64,000 nt of DNA. Origin: Gulosibacter sp. 10 (GTDB taxonomy: Bacteria > Actinomycetota > Actinomycetes > Actinomycetales > Microbacteriaceae). The notes beneath the pieces were generated by a model. The model was given only the letters and a program-made list of their open reading frames with translations. It had not been told where the DNA came from and made no database searches. Of the stretch, positions 1 through 8,526 are shown one piece after another. A program made the position numbers and the translations under genes. Each line of letters opens with the position of its first letter. The stretch's first letter is position 1. Location of the stretch: assembly GCF_900163695.1 (NCBI RefSeq), contig NZ_FUIC01000012.1:62001-126000 (forward strand), given 5' to 3'.

Positions 1-402
1 ATCATCGACATCAAGACCGGCACCGTCGCGCCGAGCAAGGACTCGATCGCGCAGAACCGGCAGCTCCTCGCCTATCAGCTCGCGCATCGCGAGGGCGCGA
101 TCGAGGGGGAGGCGCGGACGATCGAGCTCGAATCCGCGGCGCTGCTCTTCCCGCGCAAGAGCAGCGGCCGGGGGGCGAACAAGGTGCCGTGGTCGCTCTA
201 CGAGCAGCATCGCCAGAGCGACGCGGAGCTCGCGGGCGTGCGCGAGGAATTCGTCGATGCCGCACTCGGCCAGGCCGGCTTCGCGCGGCGGCGCGCCTCG
301 TCGCTCGACGCGCCGCCGCGCTTCCTCGCCGACCACGCCGCCCACTGCTCCAACGCGGGCAACTCCTGCCACATCCATTCCATCGCGGAGGTAACCGAAT
401 GA
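1..402 (+). CDS. adnA: AdnA-like helicase-nuclease, C-terminal part (5' end outside window)
   Basis: This is the last 133 codons of a longer gene, read in frame 1 from the first base. It opens with the core of a RecB-type PD-(D/E)XK nuclease domain: IIDIKTG, the Asp-x-Lys catalytic pair, followed by QNRQLLAYQLA, the glutamine-containing helix that closes the active site. The ATGA overlap with the next gene, an AdnB-like helicase-nuclease, shows translational coupling. In actinobacteria AdnA and AdnB form the heterodimeric motor-nuclease that resects double-strand breaks, and both subunits carry a C-terminal nuclease. The adnA assignment rests on this partnership and the nuclease motif; the helicase part is not visible. 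The far C-terminus, with two cysteines (CSNAGNSC), resembles nothing I recognise. Confidence 0.75.
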   Translation: MIDIKTGTVAPSKDSIAQNRQLLAYQLAHREGAIEGEARTIELESAALLFPRKSSGRGANKVPWSLYEQHRQSDAELAGVREEFVDAALGQAGFARRRASSLDAPPRFLADHAAHCSNAGNSCHIHSIAEVTE

Positions 403-3400
403 CCGCCGTCACGCACGAGCAGATCGCCCGGGCGCTCGACCCCGGGGCCGAGCGCCTGCACCTCCCGACGACCGAGCAGCAGGAGATCATCGAGGCGCCC
501 CTCGACCCGGCGCTCGTGGTGGCCGGCGCGGGCAGCGGCAAGACCCACACGATGATGCTGCGCATCATGTGGCTCATCGCCAACCGCGGCGTCGCGCCGC
601 AGCAGATACTCGGGCTCACCTTCACGCGGAAGGCCGCCGGCGAGCTGCGCGAGCGCATCGAACGCGGCCTCGACGGCCTCCGGCGGGCGGGGCTCATCGA
701 GGTCGACGAGTTCGACGTGCCGCAGGTATCCACCTACAACTCGTACGCCAACACGATCTACGCCCAGTACGCGCTGCTCGTGGGCCGGGACCCGGACGCG
801 ACGCTCATCGACGAGCCTGGGGCCTTCTCGCTCATGCGGGAGGTGCTCCTCGACCACTCCCACGACCTGCTGAGCGCCCGCGAGAAGGTGTCGCTCTCGC
901 ACCTGACGACCACCTGCCTGCGCGTCGCGCGCGAGATGCGCGAGATGTGGCTGGGCGTCGAGCAGGTGCACGAGTACGCCGACGCCGTGATCGGGCGCAT
1001 CGCCGATCTGCCGGGCAGACCCAACGCGGACACGAGGCAGCCGCTCGCGCGGCTGCCCATGCTGCGGCTCTACGCCGAGGTGGCCGAGCAGTACGAGCGG
1101 CGCAAACGCGAGACGGGGGTCGTGGAGTTCAGCGACCAGGTGGCGACCGCCTCGGAGATCATCGCGCTCGACCCGTCGATCGGCGCCGAGCTGCGCGAGC
1201 AGTCGCGCGTCGTGATCCTCGACGAGTACCAGGACACCTCGGTGGGCCAGATCCGGCTCCTCGCGGGGCTCTTCAAGGGGCACAGCGTCATGGCGGTGGG
1301 CGACCCGAAGCAGTCCATCTACGGCTGGCGCGGCGCGAGCGCCGCCAACATGAGCCGCTTCCACGAGGACTTCGACGGGCTCGCCGCGGGCCGCGACTTC
1401 CAGCTCTCGATCTCCTGGCGCAACGACCGCCGCATTCTCGAGGCGGCGAACGTCGTCGCGGCCCCGCTGCCGGAGGGCCGGGGCACGAAGACGCTCGACG
1501 CGCGCGAGGAGGCGGGGGAGGGCGTCCTCGAATCGGCCTATCTGCTGACGGACCGCGACGAGGCGAAGCGCATCGCCGTCTGGTTCCGCGCCCTGCTCGT
1601 CGATGCCGAGGGCGGGGCCGACCGGACGGCCGCCGTGCTGGTGCGCAACCGCAGCCACATGGCGCCGATCGCCGAGGCGCTCGCGGAGGAAGGGGTGCCG
1701 CATCAGGTGCTCGGCCTCGGGGGCCTGTTCTCGACGCCCGAGATCGTCGACCTCAACGCGCTGCTCCGCTCCGCCGCCGAGCCGCAGGCGGGGAGCGAGC
1801 TCATCCGCCTGCTCGCGGGCGCGCGGTTCGAGGTGGGGCTCGCCGACATCACGGCGCTCTCGCGCCTGGCGAGGGCCTCCGGCGGGCGCGATCTCGACGG
1901 GGAGCGGCTGCAGGGCGAGCGCAAGCGCCTCGAGCGCAACGACGCGAAGACCGAGGACCGGGGCGAGAGCCTCGCCGAGGCCCTCGACGCCTTCCGCGGG
2001 GCCCGGCCCGGACGCTTCCGCGAGCTCGGCGTCTCCGAGGCCGGCGAGGCGCGGCTGCGGGAGGCCGCGCGGCTGCTGCACGAGATCCGCATCCGACTCA
2101 CCCTGCCGCTGCCGGATCTCGTCGACTTCGCCATCCGCGAATCGCGGCTCGACATCGAGGCCATCGCGAATCCGGGCCGCGCGGTGGGCCGCGCGAACCT
2201 CGAGGCCTATCTCGACGCCGTCGTGGCCTATACGCGCTCGAACCCCTCCGCGGACGTCCACGAGTTCCTCGACTGGGTGGCGCTCGCCGAGGGCGACGAC
2301 TCGCTCGCCGAGATCACCGAGGCCGCCGCCAGACGGGGGGTGGTGCAGCTCACGACGATGCACTCCGCGAAGGGGCTCGAATGGCACCACGTCGCGGTGC
2401 CGCAGCTGAGCGACTCCATCCTGCCCTCGACGAGCGGTGCCAAGGTCTGGCTCGAGAGCGATGCGCTGCCCTACGAGCTGCGCGCGGACGGCGACGACCT
2501 GCCGCAGTTCGACTGGAGGCACGCCGAGACGCTCGACGACATCAAGGCGGAGTTCAAGCCGGACGGCGTGCGCACGCTGCCGCTGGTGGGCGAGCGGCCC
2601 TCCTTCGTCGAGCAGAAGCGGGCGCATCTCGTGGCGGAGGCCCGGCGCCTCGCCTACGTGGCGGTGACGCGGGCGCGCACGCACCTGCTCCTCACCGGAT
2701 CGCGCTGGCGTGGTCTGAACACGAAGCCGCTCTATCCCTCGGAGTTCCTCTACGAGATGGCGGGGGAGCTGACGCTGGACAGCCCCGAGGGCCGCGAGCA
2801 GTTCGCCCGCATCGAGGGCGAGCCCGTGGTGCTGCGCGCCGCTCTCGACGCCGAGGACCGGAAGGCGATCGACGCCGCGCTGCCGGAGAACCCGAACTCC
2901 GGCGGGGAGCCCGTCGAATGGCCGCGTCCGCCGATGCCCCCGGCACGGCTCGAGCGGCTGCGGGAGGCGGGGCGGCGCATCCTCGAGATCAACGAGGAGG
3001 ACGCCCCCGAGGTGTCGAGCTACGATCCGATCATCGACCTGCTCTTCGCGGAGCGGGAGGCCGACCGGCAGGGCGAGGCCGCGGCGCTGCCGGAGCGGTT
3101 CGGCGCCTCGCTGCTGCACGACCTGCTCGCCGACCCGGTGGCGATCGCGCGGCAGCGGCGGCGGCCCATGCCGCAGGAGCCGTTCCGGGCGACCCTCATC
3201 GGCAACCTGTTCCACAGCTGGGTCGAATCGCTCTACACGGAGGTGGGCGGGGGCGGGACGATGCTCGACGGCGCCGATCTCGACGACGAGGACCGGGCGG
3301 ACCCGGGGCTCGAGCGGGCCACGGCGCAGGACCACGAGGCTCTCGAACGGTTCAAGGCGACCTTCCTCGCGAGCCGCTTCGCCGCCAACGGCCGCCGTCC

Positions 3401-3746
3401 CGCCGCGGTGGAGCTCGGGATCAACAGCCCGCTCGGCGCGCACACGGTGGTGGGCAAGCTCGACGCGGTCTACGTCGACGACGAGTCCGGGGAGGTCGAG
3501 ATCGTGGACTGGAAGACGGGCCGGGCGCCGAGCACCGAGGCGGAGCGCGAGGGGCGGGAACTGCAGCTCATGTGCTACGCGCACGCCTACGCCGAATCCT
3601 TCGACGTGCCCATCGAGCGCATCCGCGCGACGCTCTACTACGTGTCGAGCGACCGGGAGATCTCGGTCCGGCGCATGCTGAGCCGCGAGGCGCTGATCGA
3701 GAAGCTCGAGCGGGCCAGGGAGGAGGTCGAGGCGGCGGGGAGCTGA
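399..3746 (+). CDS. adnB: AdnB-like ATP-dependent helicase-nuclease (UvrD/RecB superfamily)
   Basis: The 1115-residue protein has a full superfamily 1A helicase followed by a nuclease. Walker A AGAGSGKT is at residues 42-49, motif II DEYQDTS near 275 and motif III GDPKQSIYGWRGA near 301. Motif V (TMHSAKGLEW) and motif VI (YVAVTRAR) lie in the middle third. The C-terminal PD-(D/E)XK domain shows GNLFHSW, then VDWKTG near 1036 and LQLMCYAHAYA. This layout and length (about 1100) fit AdnB, the lead motor of the actinobacterial AdnAB complex for end resection. The ATG overlaps the upstream stop as ATGA, so expression is coupled to adnA. An equally long open frame on the opposite strand is a codon-bias shadow. 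Confidence 0.9.
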   Translation: MTAVTHEQIARALDPGAERLHLPTTEQQEIIEAPLDPALVVAGAGSGKTHTMMLRIMWLIANRGVAPQQILGLTFTRKAAGELRERIERGLDGLRRAGLIEVDEFDVPQVSTYNSYANTIYAQYALLVGRDPDATLIDEPGAFSLMREVLLDHSHDLLSAREKVSLSHLTTTCLRVAREMREMWLGVEQVHEYADAVIGRIADLPGRPNADTRQPLARLPMLRLYAEVAEQYERRKRETGVVEFSDQVATASEIIALDPSIGAELREQSRVVILDEYQDTSVGQIRLLAGLFKGHSVMAVGDPKQSIYGWRGASAANMSRFHEDFDGLAAGRDFQLSISWRNDRRILEAANVVAAPLPEGRGTKTLDAREEAGEGVLESAYLLTDRDEAKRIAVWFRALLVDAEGGADRTAAVLVRNRSHMAPIAEALAEEGVPHQVLGLGGLFSTPEIVDLNALLRSAAEPQAGSELIRLLAGARFEVGLADITALSRLARASGGRDLDGERLQGERKRLERNDAKTEDRGESLAEALDAFRGARPGRFRELGVSEAGEARLREAARLLHEIRIRLTLPLPDLVDFAIRESRLDIEAIANPGRAVGRANLEAYLDAVVAYTRSNPSADVHEFLDWVALAEGDDSLAEITEAAARRGVVQLTTMHSAKGLEWHHVAVPQLSDSILPSTSGAKVWLESDALPYELRADGDDLPQFDWRHAETLDDIKAEFKPDGVRTLPLVGERPSFVEQKRAHLVAEARRLAYVAVTRARTHLLLTGSRWRGLNTKPLYPSEFLYEMAGELTLDSPEGREQFARIEGEPVVLRAALDAEDRKAIDAALPENPNSGGEPVEWPRPPMPPARLERLREAGRRILEINEEDAPEVSSYDPIIDLLFAEREADRQGEAAALPERFGASLLHDLLADPVAIARQRRRPMPQEPFRATLIGNLFHSWVESLYTEVGGGGTMLDGADLDDEDRADPGLERATAQDHEALERFKATFLASRFAANGRRPAAVELGINSPLGAHTVVGKLDAVYVDDESGEVEIVDWKTGRAPSTEAEREGRELQLMCYAHAYAESFDVPIERIRATLYYVSSDREISVRRMLSREALIEKLERAREEVEAAGS

Positions 3747-3823
3747 CGGCGGCGGCAAGGTGACGGCGCGCGGAGCTGATCAGGAGCTGCGCGGTGCTGT
3801 CTCCGGAGACGGCTCAGCGCGAC

Positions 3824-4936
3824 TCAGCGCTCGCGGGGCTCCGGATCCTCGTCGAACTCCTCCGCCTCCGGCTCGAGCTCCTCCTCGAGCAGGGCGTCCT
3901 CCTCGGCGTCGGGGGCGAGCAGGCGCGCCTGCGGATGCCGGTTCTTCGCGCCCGCATCCGCGAGCAGGTCCTGCACCGCGACGATGTCGAGCACCGGCAG
4001 CGTGTCGTGGCGCAGCTCGGTCTCGTCGAGCGCCCGCACGCGGTTCACGAGGCCGTCGAGCAGCTGCTCCGCATCCGCGATCACCGCCTCGTTCTCGCTC
4101 TCGACGCCGTGCACGAGCCAGCGGGCGATCTCGAGCTCGGCGTAGAGCAGCGCCCGCTGCCGCAGCTGGCGATCCACCGATGCGCCGCGCGCCTCGGTGT
4201 ACTCGTCGAACACGGCGCGCGCGACGGCCGCGTCGACGGTCTGCAGCCAGGCGAGGTCGCGGGCCGGATCGCCGATGGAGAGGTCGCTCCAGTTCAGCAC
4301 CCCGACGACTCCGGCCCCGTTCGTGAGGAACGCGTTGCGCTCGAGGGAGCCGTGGATCACGCCGGGCACGAACTCCCACAGACCCGCGTCGTCGACGGCA
4401 CCGCCCCAGCGGTCGTCGAGCGCGGCCGGCAATCGGTCCGATTCGCGCGCCCTGGCCATGAGCAGCTCCACGGCCTGCCGGGCGTCCGCGGCCGAGAGCG
4501 CCGGAAGCCCGGACTGCTCGACGTACTGCTTCGGGAGCGCATGGATCGAGCCGATGGCGCGGCCGATATCCGCGACGAGCATCGAATCGTGCTCGAGGGG
4601 CACCCGATCGCAGGTGGTGCCGGGGATGAACTCGTAGACCGCGAGCTGCACGCCGTCGCCGACGTACACGCCGAGCTCGGCGGGCACCGCGAACGGCAGC
4701 CGTGCACGCAGCCCAGGGGTGAGCGCCGCGAGGGCGGCGGACATCGCGTTCTGCTCCTGCACGGCCTCGGCCGAGGCGGGCCGGCGGGCGATGAGCACGC
4801 GGTCGTCCGCGGCGCGCAGCACTGCGGAGTCGTAGTCGCCGGCCTCGTCGAACGTCCACTCGGTCGCACCGGTGACGATCAGCTCGTCGACGGCCGCGGT
4901 CGCATAGCTCGCTAGCTCCAGGAAGTGCCCACCCAT
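3824..4936 (-). CDS. Phosphotransferase-fold (APH-like) protein with altered catalytic residues
   Basis: The 370-residue protein matches the aminoglycoside/macrolide phosphotransferase fold. An N-lobe Lys is visible in DRVLIARRP, and the C-lobe pattern VIHGSLERNAFL ... VLNWSDLSIGDPARDLAWL lines up with the usual HGDxxxxN ... DWxD ... GDPxxDLA. The catalytic Asp of HxDxxxxN is Ser (about residue 197), the Asn position is Ala, and the metal-binding Asp before Trp is Asn (about 215), so phosphotransfer is doubtful. The last 40 residues are a Glu/Asp-rich tail. The gene lies antisense between adnB and nudC. ATG at 4936 is the first start that gives a normal N-terminus. It is probably a structural or nucleotide-sensing relative, not a resistance enzyme. 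Confidence 0.8.
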   Translation of the reverse strand: MGGHFLELASYATAAVDELIVTGATEWTFDEAGDYDSAVLRAADDRVLIARRPASAEAVQEQNAMSAALAALTPGLRARLPFAVPAELGVYVGDGVQLAVYEFIPGTTCDRVPLEHDSMLVADIGRAIGSIHALPKQYVEQSGLPALSAADARQAVELLMARARESDRLPAALDDRWGGAVDDAGLWEFVPGVIHGSLERNAFLTNGAGVVGVLNWSDLSIGDPARDLAWLQTVDAAVARAVFDEYTEARGASVDRQLRQRALLYAELEIARWLVHGVESENEAVIADAEQLLDGLVNRVRALDETELRHDTLPVLDIVAVQDLLADAGAKNRHPQARLLAPDAEEDALLEEELEPEAEEFDEDPEPRER

Positions 4937-5036
4937 GGGGGTCAGACTACGAGGCCGCGCCGGATCCGCGCCCGTGCCACACCGCGCAGCCCCACGACGG
5001 TGCCCGCGCAACCTCGTGAACCTAAGATGGCCGGAT

Positions 5037-5975
5037 ATGAATGACTTCGCCGCACGCCTGCCGCTCGCCCGCACCCGCATCGATCGCGATGACCTCGGAC
5101 GGGAATCCGCCTTCTCGCTCCTCGAGGATCCGACCAGCCGGATGCTGCTGCAGCGACGCGATACCGCGCTCGTCGCCCCGCGCGGGGAAGGACTCGCGCT
5201 CGACCTGCGGCTCGGCGACACGCTGCCGGAGATCGCCGAGCCGATCTACCTCGGCAGGCTCATCGCCGATCGCGAGAACCCGGACGGCCGGGTCGACGCG
5301 GCCGGCACGCCGATCTTCGCGGTCGAGCTCGGCGACTTCGACGCGAGCCAGGTGGAGCCGGACGCCGATCGCTGGCCGATGCTCAACGAATCCGCGCTGT
5401 CGCTCGACGACCTCGACGCGGGCCTCTACGCCGAGGCCCTCGGCATCCGGAACTTCCATCGCGCGCACCGCCACTCGCCGACCACGGGCGAGCGGCTCGC
5501 GGCCGAGCACGGCGGCTGGGTGCTGCGGCCCGAGGACGGCGGCCAGCCGATCTTCCCGCGCACGGACCCGGCCATCATCGTCGGCGTCGTCGACGCGCAG
5601 GACCGCATCCTGCTCGGCGCGAACGTCAACTGGACGCCGCGCCGCTACTCGACCTTCGCCGGCTTCGTCGAGCCGGGCGAGAGCTTCGAGCAGGCCGTCG
5701 CGCGCGAGCTGGCCGAGGAGGCCAACGTGCGCATCGCGAACGCGCGCTACCTCGGCTCGCAGCCCTGGCCGTTCCCCGCCAGCCTCATGGTCGGCTTCCT
5801 CGCGGAGCTCGCCCCCGACCAGGATCCCGAGACGGTCGCGCCCGACAACGTGGAGATCGCGGAGGTGCGGTGGTTCACGCGCGAGGAGGTGCTCGCCCAC
5901 AAGGACCAGCTGCCGCCCACCGTCTCGATCTCCCGGGCCATCATCGAGGAGTGGTATGGCGGACCCATCCGCTAG
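5037..5975 (+). CDS. nudC: NudC-type NAD+ / NAD-capped RNA pyrophosphatase
   Basis: The 312-residue Nudix hydrolase carries a Nudix box at about residues 209-231 (GFVEPGESFEQAVARELAEE, then ANV; Asn sits where the box usually has Gly). This is followed by SQPWPFPASLM near 241, the motif specific to NADH pyrophosphatases of the NudC type. The enzyme cleaves NAD(H) to NMN(H) and AMP and can remove NAD caps from RNA. The central zinc ribbon that normally has four cysteines is reduced to HRHSPTTGERLAAEHGG, and the whole protein contains no cysteine. Its 3' end overlaps the uvrD2 start by 20 bases, so the two are probably co-translated. Confidence 0.9.
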   Translation: MNDFAARLPLARTRIDRDDLGRESAFSLLEDPTSRMLLQRRDTALVAPRGEGLALDLRLGDTLPEIAEPIYLGRLIADRENPDGRVDAAGTPIFAVELGDFDASQVEPDADRWPMLNESALSLDDLDAGLYAEALGIRNFHRAHRHSPTTGERLAAEHGGWVLRPEDGGQPIFPRTDPAIIVGVVDAQDRILLGANVNWTPRRYSTFAGFVEPGESFEQAVARELAEEANVRIANARYLGSQPWPFPASLMVGFLAELAPDQDPETVAPDNVEIAEVRWFTREEVLAHKDQLPPTVSISRAIIEEWYGGPIR

Positions 5976-7716
5976 CGCCGAGTCCCGCACCGGCGGCAGC
6001 CTGCTCGCCGACCTCAATGCGCAGCAGCGCGAAGCCGCGCTCGCCGTCGTGGGGCCCGTGTGCATCCTCGCGGGGCCGGGGACGGGCAAGACCCACACGA
6101 TCACCCGCCGGATCGCCTACGGGGTGCGCACGGGCGTCTACGCTCCCGAGCGCGTCCTCGCGCTGACCTTCACGAACCGCGCCGCGGGAGAGCTGCGCGG
6201 CCGGCTCGCCGCGCTCGGGGCGCACGCGGTGCAGGCCCGCACGTTCCACTCCGCCGCGCTGCGGCAGCTGGGCTATTTCTGGCCGCACGCGATCGGCGGC
6301 GAGATGCCGCGCATCAACGCCTCGAAGTCGAAGCTCGTGGCGGAGGCCGCCGAACGCGCGGGCATCCGGGTGAGGCCGGCCGAGGTGCGCGACATCGCCG
6401 AGGACGTCGAGTGGCGCAAGGTCTCGGAGCTCACGCTGGACGGGTACGCGCTCGCCCTCGAGCGCGGGGAGCGCACCCCGCCCGCGGGGCTGAGCCCCGA
6501 GCAGGCCGCGGCCGTCGTGGAGGGGTACGAACGCGTGAAGGACGACCGGCGCGTGCTCGACTTCGAGGACATCCTGCTCGCGACCGCGGGCATGATCGAG
6601 TCGGAGCCGTGGATCTCGCAGCAGATCCGGGAACAGTACCGGTTCTTCGTCGTCGACGAGTTCCAGGACATCTCGCCGCTGCAGTACAAGCTGCTGCGCT
6701 TGTGGCTCGGGCAGCGCCGCGACCTGTGCGTGGTCGGCGACCCGGCGCAGACGATCTACTCGTTCACGGGCGCCACCAACCGCTACCTCATCGACTTCGC
6801 CCATGAGTTCCCGGACGCGAGAACGCTGCGGGTCCAGGGCTCCTACCGCTCCAGGACGCCGATCATCGCCGCGGCCAATTCGCTGGCGGCGCAGATCCCG
6901 CACGCGCTGCAGCTCGAGCGCGCGGTCGATGCTCCGGAGCGCGCCGGCCTCCCGGAGCTCGTGGAGTACGCGGACGAGCGCGCCGAGGCCGAGGGCATCG
7001 CGAGGAGCATCGGCGAGCGCCTGGCGGCGGGGGAGCGGCCGGCGGACATCGCGGTGCTCATCCGCACCAACGCGCAGGCCGCGGACCTCGAGCGCGCGAT
7101 GCAGAACCTCGAGGTGCCCTACCGCGTCGCGGGCGGGCAGCCGTTCTTCAGCCGCCCGGAGGTGCGGGCCGCCGTCGCCGGGCTCCGCGCCGCGGTCGTG
7201 GCCCAGCAGGACGCCGGGCCGCTGTTCAAGGTCGTCAGCGACGTGCTCAGCGCCCGCGGCTGGACCGTCAGGCCGCCGCGCGAGGCCGGCCCCGCCCGGG
7301 ACGCCTGGGAGGCGCTGGACGCGATCATCCGGCTCGCGGACGAGGCGGCGCCCGGCACGACGCTCGAGGCGTTCACGAACGAGCTCATCGACCGCGGCCG
7401 GCATCAGCACGAGCCCGAGATCGATGCCGTGACCATCTCGACCATGCACGGGGCGAAGGGCCTCGAATGGGACCGGGTCTACGTGACGGGCCTCGTGGAG
7501 GGGCGGATGCCCATCGCCCAGGCGGCGACGGCCGAGAGCATCTACGAGGAGCGCCGGCTGCTCTACGTGGCGATCACCCGGGCTCGGCTCAACCTGCAGC
7601 TCTCATATCCGCGGGCGCTCGGCGCGCCGTCTCGCTATCTAGCGGAGCTCGGCAACCGCATCCGTCGTGGAAGTCCTGCGGCAGCGGACGGATCTCCGCG
7701 GTCGCCGCGTCGATGA
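5956..7716 (+). CDS. uvrD2: UvrD2-like superfamily 1 DNA helicase lacking the C-terminal HRDC region
   Basis: The 586-residue helicase has Walker A GPGTGKT (40-46), VVDEFQD (about 232-238), GDPAQTIYSFTGA, STMHGAKGLEW and YVAITRAR. Position next to nudC and near adnAB matches actinobacterial UvrD2 (Rv3198c neighbourhood in mycobacteria, from memory). Mycobacterial UvrD2 is about 700 residues, with a cysteine cluster and an HRDC domain after the motor. Here the protein ends about 40 residues after motif VI with a short basic tail. The last 128 bases overlap the 3' end of the convergent gene at 7589-8467. ATG at 5956 is chosen for its overlap with nudC; a later start is possible because the first 15 residues are poorly conserved in type. 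Confidence 0.88.
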   Translation: MADPSASAESRTGGSLLADLNAQQREAALAVVGPVCILAGPGTGKTHTITRRIAYGVRTGVYAPERVLALTFTNRAAGELRGRLAALGAHAVQARTFHSAALRQLGYFWPHAIGGEMPRINASKSKLVAEAAERAGIRVRPAEVRDIAEDVEWRKVSELTLDGYALALERGERTPPAGLSPEQAAAVVEGYERVKDDRRVLDFEDILLATAGMIESEPWISQQIREQYRFFVVDEFQDISPLQYKLLRLWLGQRRDLCVVGDPAQTIYSFTGATNRYLIDFAHEFPDARTLRVQGSYRSRTPIIAAANSLAAQIPHALQLERAVDAPERAGLPELVEYADERAEAEGIARSIGERLAAGERPADIAVLIRTNAQAADLERAMQNLEVPYRVAGGQPFFSRPEVRAAVAGLRAAVVAQQDAGPLFKVVSDVLSARGWTVRPPREAGPARDAWEALDAIIRLADEAAPGTTLEAFTNELIDRGRHQHEPEIDAVTISTMHGAKGLEWDRVYVTGLVEGRMPIAQAATAESIYEERRLLYVAITRARLNLQLSYPRALGAPSRYLAELGNRIRRGSPAAADGSPRSPRR

Positions 7717-8467
7717 ACTGCGCGCTCGCGGACAGCGCCGTCGTCCCCGGGAGGCCGCTCCGGCGGTCGACAGCGGCGGCGAGGAAGCGCTCGCCGGCGA
7801 TCCCGGCCTGGAGCGCGCCGATCCAGGCGATCTCCTCCCGCAGGCGGGCCGCCCGGGCGGTCGCGAGCTGGGTGGCGACCGCCGCCCAGGAGGCCTGCTC
7901 GGTGAGCCGCCGCAGATCCTGACAGCGGAGGCAGGGCGTCCGTCCGGGCACCACGAGCGGGCCGACCTGCAGCCCGTCGGCGTCGCGGACGACCGCGAGA
8001 TGCGGCAGGTCGGCCGAGACGAGGGGCAGATAGCGGCGGGGCGGGATGACGAAGTCGGCGATCTCGACGGCGAGGTCGGCGTCCTCCAGATGCTCCGCGT
8101 TGTCGGAGCCGGTCACCGCCGTCCGGTGGCCGCGGCGTGCGAACTCCTTGGCCACGAGCCGGGCGAGTTCGAGCGCCGCCGGAACGGTGCGGACGAGGAC
8201 GGACCGGCGGGCGGAATCGGCCGGGACGACCGGGATGCAGACCTCGAGGAACGCGTCGACGATCCGCGTGGCCGACGCGTCCTCGAGGCCGGAGGATCGG
8301 GCGATCTGCTCGAGCGCCTCGCGCGTCGCGCCGTACTGCAGCGAGCGGAGCATCGAGTGGACGGCGGGGTGGTCCGGGAACTCGCGTGCGAGGTGCGCGC
8401 CGCCGATGCGCACCGTGTTCGAGCTCGACCACGTCACGGGGATGTTCTCAGGCAATCGATAACGCAC
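7589..8467 (-). CDS. E1/ThiF-like protein of the TOMM leader-binding (cyclodehydratase) type
   Basis: The 292-residue protein starts at a GTG. Its middle and end resemble the actinobacterial family annotated as TOMM precursor leader-binding or ThiF-like proteins: residues LAVVRDADGLQVGPLVVPGRTPCLRC followed by a helical region, and a late HDGCGC cysteine cluster that could bind zinc with the CLRC pair. The glycine-rich nucleotide loop expected of active ThiF/E1 enzymes is not visible; the equivalent strand reads VRTVPAALELARLVA. No YcaO, dehydrogenase or candidate precursor peptide is nearby. The last 43 codons lie antisense over the end of uvrD2, downstream of the CGC cluster. Substrate and partner are unknown. 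Confidence 0.65.
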   Translation of the reverse strand: MRYRLPENIPVTWSSSNTVRIGGAHLAREFPDHPAVHSMLRSLQYGATREALEQIARSSGLEDASATRIVDAFLEVCIPVVPADSARRSVLVRTVPAALELARLVAKEFARRGHRTAVTGSDNAEHLEDADLAVEIADFVIPPRRYLPLVSADLPHLAVVRDADGLQVGPLVVPGRTPCLRCQDLRRLTEQASWAAVATQLATARAARLREEIAWIGALQAGIAGERFLAAAVDRRSGLPGTTALSASAQFIDAATAEIRPLPQDFHDGCGCRAPLDSETARRAPADMRAAG

Positions 8468-8526
8468 GGGATCATCCTGCGCCGAGGCGGGCGCGTCGCG
8501 TCGGCGTTATCCACAGGAGCGGGGCG

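Noticed and set aside
198-3758. A 1186-codon open frame antisense to adnB.
   Set aside because: It is a GC-bias shadow of adnB, with Arg/Pro/His-rich content, no domain and no ribosome-binding site.
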